Shown: positions 1 through 9,248 of the stretch, piece after piece
Layout of the letters: the number at the start of each line of letters is the position of its first letter
Position numbering within the stretch: position 1 is the first letter of the stretch
NCBI RefSeq assembly: GCF_042453785.1
Contig: NC_091665.1
Location: 27,018,501 to 27,082,500, forward strand
Direction: 5' to 3'
From: Malus domestica
Taxonomy: Eukaryota > Streptophyta > Magnoliopsida > Rosales > Rosaceae
Length of the DNA: 64,000 nucleotides
Notes under the pieces: generated by a model
What the model saw: the letters and a program-made list of their open reading frames with translations, nothing else
What the model was told of the DNA's origin: nothing
Databases searched by the model: none
Position numbers and translations under genes: made by a program

Positions 1-217
1 TCACTCGCCCAATGTAGCTACTTTTGTCGGGTTGATTGATGCGGTTTGTAAGGAAAAGGATATGGAAGAAGCTGAGAGTGTTATTGGGAAGTTGAAGCAG
101 AAGGGGTATATGGTTAATGAGAAGGCTGTTAAAGAGTTTTTGGACAAAAAGGCACCATTTTCGCCGAGGGTTTGGGAAGCTATCTTTGGGAAGAATAAGT
201 CACAGAGAATGTTCTGA
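1..217 (+). CDS. PPR protein, 3' end only (copy P1)
   Basis: This is the last 71 codons of a pentatricopeptide-repeat protein, read in frame from base 2; the gene begins outside the window. The visible part contains one helical hairpin beginning SPNVATFVGLIDAVCKEKD and a C-terminal tail ending KNKSQRMF before a TGA at 215-217. PPR proteins bind organellar RNA, one base per repeat. The second copy at 33215-34100 shows that the protein is short and N-terminally extended. From memory it resembles the Arabidopsis At4g38150 family, which I could not check. This copy is open and carries 15 C-terminal residues that the second copy has lost, so it is the better candidate for a working gene. Confidence 0.8.
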   Translation, partial: HSPNVATFVGLIDAVCKEKDMEEAESVIGKLKQKGYMVNEKAVKEFLDKKAPFSPRVWEAIFGKNKSQRMF

Positions 218-2525
218 ATTCTCTTTGTTATTAGAAGCAAAAGAAATTGTAAGTTTTGCTGTTCTGCTGTTGATCATTTTAGATTGAGTTTCATTGACTT
301 TGTTAAAAGTGTGTTGCCCCATTGTATGAGGGGCGGCATGAGACCCTTGGAAATTCCCTCTGTCGATAATGATCCCGATTCCTTGGGCTTTATATGGTTT
401 TCTAGGTTCTGTTAGCATAAATGTTTTTTATTTTATTGTATTTTCTTACAGTTTACATTTGCCATGGTAATTATCATGGCACGTCCCATTAGTTAAACAC
501 TACTTCTTTCAGCGCAGAGTAGGATATTATGGGATTCTTCTTGCCGACGGAACAATAGGGCCGGAGTCAGGAGATGGCGGTGCTAGTGCTAGTTGTGTGT
601 TCACACATTGTGATAGAGGTAGTACATGTGGGTAATGCCTAGAGGAGAAGACAAAGATTGCGACAGCAGTAGTAAGTTTATATCAGTAGCAGAGCAACAA
701 TAGCAGTAACACATTTCTGGGTTAGAGTTAGGAATTAGGTAAATCGATGACTTGAAGATTAGCTTCCATGGAGTGGAGGTAGTGAAGCTAAGGGTGTGAC
801 TAAGGTCGTGATCGTGGAATTGGTAGCGCTCCTAGTTGACTTACCTTCATGAATGGCTGTGATCTCCATATTCTGAATGGGTGAAACATAAAACTGACCT
901 GTTGAATTTGCTACGTTATTTGAAGCATTGTGAAGATTGACACGGTTCTGCATAGGTGTCTAGAGGATAGTTCCCCTCTGTAAAGGCTACAGCTTTTGAT
1001 AAGTGATCCTAATAAATTGGTGCAGTTTTCTCGTTTGTGATAGAGTTGCAACGGTACAGGGTGGTAGACTTTTTTTTTTAAATTTGTGGAAGCTCGATCG
1101 TAGATGGACATACAAAGTTCTACTGACTCTCATTTACTTGTGTGGTATTTTTTTTCAATCTGTCAAAACAAAGATTGTTCCTTTGTGACCGAAAAGTCAC
1201 GGGTTCAAGTCATGGAAATAGCTTTTTTGCAAAGTAAGGGTAAGGTTTCGTACGATGACACCCACCCCGGCAATCATCGCAAAGCTGGGAGCTTTGTTGG
1301 CTTGGGATTGTCAATTTATCTGAGTGCAAGATACATTTTCCTACGGGGCAGTTAAAACTTATGTCAGGAAGCTCGATAGTGAACCGTGATACTATGGTTT
1401 GTAAACATTGGAAAGTTCTGGATAATTTCCGAGTGATATAGTATGTTGGTATCTATTTGTTGCCGTGTATCAAACTAAATGTTGGTATCCATTTTCGGTA
1501 AGTTGGTTATTGTACAAGTATGTAGCTAAGCAATTAAGGGTGGGCATAGGCCGGCCGGCCGGGCTGGGCTGGGCCTAATTATGAAGTAACCGGATCCTAT
1601 CCGCTTTAAACTCTTAAGGGGACGGGGCATGGGCCGGTTTTGGACGGGTTCACGAGTCCAACTCTTTTTTTTTTCTCCTTTCAAAAATACATTTTTATCA
1701 AATGGAGCTGCAGCTGCTGCACCGCAGTGCACAACAGCAGCACAGATTACACTTACACTAATATGAGTATTGAAGGCTTGAAGCAGAGATTGTGCACAAC
1801 ACGGATTAATATAATCCCAAACCCATTTGCCCACTCCTAAAGCAATATTCTTTAGAAGAAAAAAAATTACTTTTAATGTATCGAAAATGTCAGCCAAAGG
1901 GGGCTTTGAGGGGGAACGAAAGGTGCAGTCGCACAGAGCCCCGAATTTGAAGGGCCCCGAAAAATTTGTCATCTAAATCTATTATTTATATGTAATAATG
2001 TTCTATATTTAAAAATTACTTTTATTATGTAATAACATTCTATATTTAAAAATTGTTTTTGTTAGCACTTTAAAATTTCATTGTGCACTCCTTATAAGAG
2101 TATTGTTTTCCTTTCTAACACCTTAAAAATGGTTTTTTTCAATTTTATTATAAATAATGTTATATATTCAAGTGAAACTTTAAGTTTGATTTTTTTAAGT
2201 TTTTTTTTCCTTGTTTGGTTGTTTAAGATTGTACTGCTTTTGATTATTTAGTGAACGTTATATTTGTAGCTCTTTTTACTTATTATTAATGACATTTGTA
2301 AACATGCAACCAGTGAGTCCTAAACTTTGTTTTGATTTAAGTGATTGTTTTCTAGCGTTATACATTGTCCTACCTTTTTTTAAAACTATCTTAAGGAGGA
2401 GCCCTTTCATAAAATTCGTACAGGGCTTCCAAAATCTCAGAGACAGCCTTGTCAGCATGGCATCTTACAAATTAATTATGTAATATCATGTGAGAAAGCA
2501 TGAGAATGCATAATAGATCTTGTTT
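218..2525. repeat. 3' flank of PPR copy P1, duplicated at 34101-35985
   Basis: This stretch has no gene of its own. From about base 690 it matches 34180-35985 nearly base for base, with only small indels. It includes a GC-rich patch at 1540-1640 built of ggccgg and gggctg words, the gtgcagtcgcacag segment near 1925, and AT-rich DNA to 2525, where the two copies diverge. Bases 218 to about 690, including the gene's 3' UTR, have no counterpart in the second copy. Confidence 0.85.
1165..1345 (+). mobile_element. SINE-like element (tRNA-derived, Au-like)
   Basis: The stretch contains an RNA polymerase III B-box, GGTTCAAGTC at 1202-1211. It is followed by wording typical of plant tRNA-derived SINEs: a 'ggaaatagc..ttttgcaaa' block, 'gggtaaggtttcgtacgatgac', and 'gggagctttgttggcttggg'. 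The order of these blocks matches my memory of the Au SINE family. The head is degraded and no clear tail or target duplication is visible. The same element lies at the same place in the duplicated flank at 34647-34845, so it was present before the duplication. Confidence 0.6.
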
Positions 2526-5298
2526 TAGGGTTTTGGAGAGTTTGAATTTAGGGCAATGGGGTTCAAGGTTTGCATGAATCATTCATGCAGAACAGCCAAT
2601 ACACACGGATAAAAGAAAGGTTGATCTTTGCAGTTCAACGGATTTGCCAGCTCCAAGTGCAGGTAATTTGTTAGCCCTCTTAGATTTTGCTTACCAAGTT
2701 TTAATTTTTCAACCATTTTTAAGTTGTGATTTTTTCAATGATGTGTTTTATGGTGTTTGAGTTTGGAGACTTTGGACCCAGGTGCTTCTAGACATCTTGA
2801 AAAAACGCTAGGAAGGAGGTTGTTATTAATGATTAGACCAACAATTATCCACATTCTCTAAATAGGATTTCACCCAATATGAAGTAAACCCAATACTTAG
2901 AATTGTATACCTCTCAGACAATTGAAAAAATTGATATCACCTTTGCATTTGTATGTTATCAATGTAAAGATTATTCTTTTGATCATTTAGATGTCACAGT
3001 TTTTATAATCAATGCTTTGGTTAGCTATAAATCCACACACCAGTTTCATAAAATTTGTTTTCTGCCAACATATTAATTTTGCTCAATGATAATGCCATAA
3101 TTGGAATATTTTTTATAAAAATGATGTAATGGGTTATTCTGAAATTCCGAACTTTAGGTGATGATTGAACTCATACATGACTGCTACATGATTAACCACA
3201 GGTTGGTGTTCCTTGAGAACTTGGTGCGGAGAAATGCAAGCATGTTACAGCGTATTATGGGAATATTACTACTACTTTTGTTTTCCCTTTCTGTAAATGA
3301 TGCTAGATTTTAACTGAGACTAGATTGTATCAGACAAAAGCATTGTTTTGCAATCACATTCTGTATTTTGATTTTCCAGTCTTGGAATTTATATTCAGGT
3401 TCATATAACTGCTTTCTAGAAGTGTGATAGCGATTTTACCACTTGTAAAACAAGGGTTAAACCATAGAAAATTCTTGCAAGAGAACAAGTGTTTGTAGTA
3501 TAGAATGACTCAAGCAAGGTCAATCTCCTAAGGGACTGATATAAACAATTTACGAGTTTTTGTGTATTTAACTTATTTAACTCTAAGAACTATACTAATT
3601 TGACGAAACTAAATACTACTGGATGTGACTTAAACAAATATCTAAAATGGGAATTGGCTTATAGGAATAGTGATTCAACTAAACAAAACAAGTAAATGAG
3701 GAAATTCAAGATAAAATAAATTATTGAAGAAAAATAGATTGACAATATGCTAGAGTTCAACCTTTACCAACAACACTCCTACGTAGCTATTCAAATTGCT
3801 TAAATAATTGAAAACACACATGCTTTGAAGGTTGGATTTTCCTTGTGTATGTTTTACTTGTGACATTCAAGCTAAAACGCATACCACTACATGCAACTTA
3901 TCCATGACATTTGGATTAAATATAAACATGAGTGATTCATTAATCTTGGTGAAAATCCTTTTGTTAAATCATGTAATCCCTAAGAGCATGATATTTACCT
4001 TAGGAGAGTACAATCCTCAATCACAAGAAGCACAACCAATTTTAACGTGACATTCGTTCAAAATTGCATCCGATAACTTTTCTAAGCATCTTAATGGTAA
4101 TCAAGCATCAAGGTACATAGATAGTTTAATTCAGTGATTGAAAATATCAAAGCAAGCATGTAACAACACTTAAGCAATTTGAAAGATAAATCTACATATT
4201 CATGTTGCGGCTCATGGCCTCACTCTAGCGAAAAGAAATTAGTTACACATACTTGTATTAATACATAAGAAATTATCCATGAAAAAAAACAAAGAAAGAG
4301 ACAACCCTTTTTTTTACAAAGAAGCTATCTGCCCTTCTCCTCCTTCCATGTGGAGCTGCGGCTCCCTTATGTTTCTGCCATCTTCTTCTCCCTGCAACTC
4401 TCTCCTTTTTCCTCTCCTTCTTTTCTGCTCTCTTATGTCCGTGTTCCCCCCTCTCTTCTCTCCCGCTGCTTTTGTCCTTTCAACCAAAATCAGCTATATG
4501 CTTTTTTTTTAGGAAAACTAATGAAAATGGTTTGAAAACTTTGAGTTTTAATGATAAGGACAAAATAAATGGTAAAGTGAATAGTACCATGATTGACTTT
4601 TTAATGTAAAAATATGTTTTTTCGTTAAAGTAAACAGTACCGGGTGCTTTTCGTTAAAGTTCTTTTTTTTTTTTTTCCCAGCCACAAAAGCCCAATGGAA
4701 GACAAGTCAAATTTCTACTTCGGTAGTGGGATTGGTAAGGCAAAGCACAAAGTGCCATGTCTCTTTCTTTTTTCTCCACTTGCCGTGTCCCCTCTTGCTT
4801 TTATTCTTTTTTTTTTAAATTTATTTCTTCTCTTTCTTTCCCACTTTTTGTTCCACTTCCGTGTGCCATCTCCTTTATCTTTCTTTCTTGCTTTCTGTTG
4901 CCTTTAAACAATAAGGCAATGATTTTTCAAAACACCACCCGTGGAGACAATCTCCACTTCCATTTCTTTTGTTTGTTTTTATTATTTCATTTTCTCCATT
5001 TTGCTTGAAATTGATCCTAAAGCAAATTTAACTGCACACTAACACAAGGTAAGGTAAAATGCAATTATTTTAACACAAAAACATCACAAAGACTCTAGAA
5101 ATGGATGGTATAAATGCATGAAATATATGAGTGATCAAAGTGCTTCTATGTATTTTCGGAAGCATTTGGACTTGGATAGGAACTTCAAACATGTTTCAAA
5201 TAAATGCATTTCTAGCAAAAGTGCTTCCTATAGAAGGGGTTCCAAACTAAAAAGCCCTTTGTTTCATTGCAAATTGAAGAATTGGTTTTGGATTTCAG
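2526..5298. other. unique intergenic DNA, no confirmed gene
   Basis: The stretch is AT-rich and unique within the window. A 26-codon open stretch at 2585-2662 (MQNSQYTRIKERLIFAVQRI...) ends in a good donor, CAG|GTAATTTG, and could be a relic exon; I do not recognise the protein. From about 3450 to 4270 the wording looks like old retroelement interior, with no recognisable protein. Around 4640-4910 it is strongly pyrimidine-rich. No RNA gene was seen. Confidence 0.5.
4511..4662 (-). mobile_element. MITE, 9-bp-TSD family (copy a)
   Basis: This is one member of a roughly 150-bp family that recurs at least seven times here. It has the family's blocks: aggaaaactaatgaaaatgg at the start, 'tttgaaaactttgagtttta', 'gactttttaatgtaaaaat', and 'ttttcgttaaagtt' at the end. 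The flanks both read CTTTTTTTT, which fits a 9-bp target duplication but is low complexity. No coding capacity. Confidence 0.75.
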
Positions 5299-5571
5299 GT
5301 CAAGCTCTTTGAGTACATTAGGAAGAAGTACGTGATTCTCTTTTTTAACCCATTGCACTTCACATTTGTTTGTCCTGCAGTTAAGTATGTTTTCACAATC
5401 AGCATTTCTGCATACAAATTTGTAATCTTTATTAGATGCTTATCTATCTTAATCTGATTGATTTGCTAAAATTTGTGCCCCTACCTTGCAGAAATCACTG
5501 CTTTCAGCAACCACCATGCTGAGTTTGCAGAGTTCAACATAGAAATCTTGCATTTTTCAGTTGACACTGTG
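5299..5571 (+). pseudogene. 2-Cys peroxiredoxin (BAS1-like) gene fragment, two exons
   Basis: Two adjacent exons of a plant 2-Cys peroxiredoxin are recognisable. Exon one (5299-5380, after a TTTCAG acceptor) reads [16 protein letters not shown]..., then FTFVCP, which holds the peroxidatic cysteine. Exon two (5492-5571, after CTTGCAG) reads EITAFSNHHAEFAEFNIEIL, then SVDTV, and stops at a GTATGT donor. The two join in phase (G|AA). The donor of exon one reads TTAAGT instead of GTAAGT, so normal splicing is probably lost. Neither the transit peptide and upstream exons nor the resolving-cysteine exons are visible nearby. Intact genes of this family encode chloroplast enzymes that reduce peroxides using thioredoxin or NTRC. 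The fragment ends about 210 bases before a Helitron-type 3' terminus, which suggests capture by that element. Confidence 0.8.
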
Positions 5572-5781
5572 GTATGTTGCCCTGCTCCCCATTATCTTCA
5601 GTACCACATAAAGGGGTTGCAATTTTGCATCCATAGAGTAATTTGTTTTGAAATCCCAAATTGAATGAATTTTGTGTTATATATCTCTCGACAGTTTTCC
5701 AGGAAATCCCGTCCCGATTCTCCCTATTCGAAGAAAATTCTTCAACTGGCTTTGATTTCAGGGTAACGTATGGTTTTCATT

Positions 5782-5813
5782 CCCGCTGCATCGCACGGGG
5801 CATTTCTTGCTAG
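5782..5813 (+). mobile_element. Helitron 3' terminus
   Basis: A short hairpin, CCCG..TGC-atc-GCA-CGGG (5782-5799), is followed 10 bases later by CTAG (5810-5813) and then a T. This is the usual 3' end of a plant Helitron: a GC-rich hairpin near the end, CTRR, and insertion between A and T. The 5' TC end was not located, so the length is unknown; the element could include the peroxiredoxin exons. No Rep/helicase coding region is visible, so it would be non-autonomous. Confidence 0.6.
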
Positions 5814-5849
5814 TTATTCACTATATTTCCTTCTTTCTTTGTTTCTTGG

Positions 5850-6060
5850 GTGAGTGAAAATTGAATATTTCCAGGTCAAAATGCAATTCAGCCTTCAAAC
5901 TCGTAATGTATTTTTCGTATTTCATTTATTTGTGTATGCATCTTGCTTTTGCTTCATTCCTTTTTTTTTTCCTTTAGCTTGTGGCGCGACGTATAATTTT
6001 TTTTCCTTAATTTTGTAATGTTCCTAGTACGACGTGTTTATTGTTTTAAAACATAATGTA
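5850..6060 (+). pseudogene. EH-domain gene fragment, inverted third copy
   Basis: The stretch from 'aaaattgaatatttccaggtc' to 'gtaatgttc' matches the reverse complement of the EH pseudogenes near 13300-13440 and 29120-29280. The match covers the end of the coiled-coil exon (KIEYFQVKMQ) and the start of the next intron through its 'cctttagcttgt' acceptor. It lies in the opposite orientation to the other two copies and is more diverged (by eye about 80-85% identical). It begins about 40 bases after the Helitron end. Confidence 0.75.
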
Positions 6061-7162
6061 CATGTTATTAATTTTTGTTTGGGCATTAAAAAACAAAGAA
6101 CACAGATAAATTGAGCGAATACAGAAAATACTCAATGGGTACCTAAGTATTATACTCAGTTCAATTATTGCATCGCTATATTTCTTCCATAAACATTAAT
6201 TACATCTGAGGACAGAGTGTGAGGTCTAATTCCCCTCTCTGCAATATTGCTTGGGTAAAAACCATTTCGACAAAAAAAAAAAAAAACTTGGAAAAAACCA
6301 GCAACCACGACCAGGCTCCCCTTGATCTCTCTTCCTTCACTGTACTCTTCTTATTGGGTCGATGCCTCTTGAAATCAAGTCTACTGAATGGGAAGGACCT
6401 TGCTTTTCAAAATCGGAGTCGACCAAAACCAGCAAGTGGGTCACGTTGATGCTACACTGACATGCCGGGTGTTGGTTAGTCCTTGTCGAGATTAAATTAC
6501 TCTGGATGCCCTGCTGGCCAAAAAAATGAAACCAGTAGATGGAGCAACAAACTGTGTGCTGGCCACTACCATAAAGCGCGTAGTAGTATTATTAATTATA
6601 AAATATTTTTTTAAGTATTTGAAAGTGATTAATCCTTTTCTCTCCAAATTTTTTAAAGTATATGATCTGCTTTAGAAGGACTCGGTTGACTGTGTCCTCC
6701 ACTAGCACCGGGCAACTTCCTTGCTTCAGGAGGAGCTGGATTCATTCTTAATTTCACCTTTCTTTCTTTCTTAATTTCACACTAAGGGGATATTTTATAC
6801 TAATCATACCATGGGGATGCGGGAGTATGAACCCAAAACATAGTGAGTTGAAGAGAAATTTCTTAACCATAAAGGCAATCCACCACTTGTTTTTCTCGTA
6901 ATCAGGCTAAATCCTAGTTCACCGAAGCCAATTTGGGAGGTGTGCGTTGTCTATATCAAGGTTCACTCTTTCATTTTCAAATGTTTTAGTTTGCTTTTAA
7001 CTTTAATTGAAGAGTCGTGTATATTTTGTAAGCTGATGTGACATTTTGGATTAATAAGTGCTACGGTGACCCACCAGGTGTAGGTTAGCTGTCTTTGTCA
7101 AGATTAAGTTTCATTGGATGATCTGCTGATCAAAGATGAAACTAGTGGATGGAAAAAAGAAG
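6061..7162. other. intergenic, nothing coding recognised
   Basis: A mixed AT-rich stretch with an A15 run near 6272 that could be the tail of an old retroposed sequence. I see no protein family, RNA gene or clear terminal repeats. Confidence 0.4.
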
Positions 7163-7317
7163 AGTAATGCTAGGAAGACTAAATTTGCAAACAAAATAAT
7201 GTGTCACAAATAAAAAAGAAGCACGTTAATCTACGTTTAAGTAGTAATCTAATCATCAACTTTCATGTCATTTAGTTTGCAAAATTTAGTCTATAAATTT
7301 AGTTTCTTAGTATTATA
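7163..7317. mobile_element. MITE with AGTAATGCTA terminal inverted repeats
   Basis: The left end reads agtaatgctaggaagactaaattt and the right end is its imperfect inverse, aaatttagtttcttagtatta. The interior shares 'aataatgtgtcac', 'catcaactttcatgt' and 'atttagttt' with the element at 39554-39723. About 155 bp, no coding capacity. No clear target duplication was found. Confidence 0.65.
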
Positions 7318-8410
7318 AAAAAAAATATGTAGGGATGACTTGTGAGTTGTGAATTGTAAGCTTTAATGAAAGTTGTGAACCCATGAGGATATGCCCTTTT
7401 TTTGTCTTTCTTCTTATGTGTGAATACATTGAATTTTTATTCGGGCCAAGTTAAGGTGCTTGAGTTGGGTAATTTCATTTATCCCTTTTTGTATTCGACA
7501 TCTCCATCAAACTGTCGGGAGCATATATAACTTTATAACTTTGTGTAAGTCAGGTCAACTAGTACAATTGCTGAACTCAAACTGATCTAGCCTCTGGGGC
7601 AACTACTCTCTCCTCCCTTGCTTGCTTTTCATTCCCAATTTCTACCTCTGTATGTCTTTTGCTTAGTTTAGTGCCTAGATAGATAGAGAAAGAGAGAGAG
7701 ATGGTGGATCCTGACTCGCTAACTTGGGTCATGACATATAATTTCAGGCAGAGTTTTGGACTCTCTTATGACCTCTTGATAGCCTTGAAAATAGAGATGA
7801 CAAATTAACTCGTTGAATTATTAATGAATAACTATTAAGACCCGTTTAGTTTGATTTTTATAATAACATGGTGGTGAACTTGATAGTTGTAATGATTGTG
7901 TAATACCTTATAGTGATATCAAACTAAATGAGTCTGAAACTCTTAATGATTTTTCATTAATAGTCTAACGACTTGATTTGTCACTTGTGCTCCGAAAGAC
8001 AGATACCAAATCTTCAATCTCCATTGACGAACAACTATATACTTTTTCTTTAAAAAGAAAGATAACTAGTGACAAGCTACGATTACTCTTTCGGACCCGA
8101 ATATGCTATAAGAATTTCACCCTACCTGCCATGATTTTGTAGTATAAAATTCACTTTTTTTTTTCCTTCTGAAAATTATAAAAATGTCCTCAATCAAAAT
8201 TGCTTGGAAATTTCTTGAAAGAAATTAGTGACTAACTGGAAAATTCAAAACCGTGTAGGCAAAGTGCGCAAGGGAGGGCCCCAGCCCATGTGGCCTTTTT
8301 ATACTTTTGCAACTATTCATCTATTACTCATTGCTTTTCCTGAAGTGACTTTGGAACTCTGTGCATCTAGTCAAAAGCCAATTCGAGGAAATTCTGAACT
8401 ACTCTCTCTC
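7318..8410. other. intergenic, nothing coding recognised
   Basis: The stretch is unique and AT-rich, with a short GA-rich run near 7680-7700. It separates the MITE from the resistance-gene block. No gene, RNA or repeat structure could be supported. Confidence 0.4.
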
Positions 8411-8562
8411 GGAATTTTAACGAAAAGCACCCGGTACTATTCATTTTAACGAAAAACCACATTTTTACACTAAAAAGTCAATCCTGATACTATTCACTTT
8501 ATCCTTTATTTTGTCCTTATCATTAAAACTCAAAGTTTTCAAACCATTTTCATTAGTTTTTC
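8411..8562 (+). mobile_element. MITE, 9-bp-TSD family (copy b)
   Basis: This shows the family blocks in the forward direction: ggaattttaacgaaaagcac, 'ggtactattcattttaacgaaaaaccac', 'aaaaagtcaatcctg', 'aaaactcaaagttttcaaacc' and 'ttcattagtttttc'. It sits immediately upstream of the T1 block and is absent from the start of T2. Confidence 0.8.
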
Positions 8563-8579
8563 ATTCATTAAATCCTTCA

Positions 8580-9248
8580 TTAAATCCTCCTTAATTCTGT
8601 TCTACTCTCTCTCAGTCTAGCTTTATTGGATCCTCCTTGGTTCTGAACCACTCTTTCTCTCTCGCTTGCTTTACTGGATCCTCATTAATTCTGAACCTCT
8701 CTCTCTCTCTCTCTCTCTCTCTTTATTCACAATTAATCTCTCTGCAACTACTACTTGCTGGATCTGAAAACTAGAGGTTGTGGATATGGCTTCTTCTTCT
8801 TCTTCTTGTTTTTCATCCGCTGCTGCTCTTGCTGATGCTGATGATACAAAAAAGTAAATGTTTTGGATATTATTTTGAAGGTGGAGAAAACAAACAAGCC
8901 CTTGTCGGAGGTTAGTCAATGTTTATTGATGTATTCTGTTTAAGGCTCTCTCTGTATAATTTGCTAATTAGTTTTTGTTAATTCCTTCGCTGGTGACCTG
9001 TCACCGGATGTCACTTTGTTTTGTTTGCATCTTTATCAATTGTCTTTCTTTTGACGTTTGGATTCAACGGTTCTCTTAACACAGGTTCTGAAAAAGCTTC
9101 GGTACAAAAGATTGGAAGAGAGAGCAAATGGAAAAAGCTTCAAGTAAATTCTGAACTAGTCTCTCTCTCCCCCCTCTTGCATCCTCTTAATTCGGTGCAA
9201 CGTCGTAGTATTATTTCTCTCTAATTAACAATTAATCTCTCTGCAACT
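8580..9248 (+). promoter_or_regulatory. leader region of TNL copy T1, with relict start
   Basis: This region matches 23040-24174 before copy T2. It contains CT microsatellites and a 23-residue reading frame at 8786-8857 starting MASSSSSCFSSAAALADADD and ending KK-stop. That looks like the N-terminus of another TNL, where 'KKYDVF' would normally follow, and may be a relict first exon or an upstream ORF. Relative to T2 this copy lacks about 0.4 kb (the part matching 23640-24055). No TATA box could be assigned. Confidence 0.55.

Noticed and set aside
4644-5008. Phe/Leu/Ser-rich frames suggesting a membrane protein
   Set aside because: They arise from a pyrimidine-rich, T-run sequence; two frames are equally open and neither has a recognisable motif.
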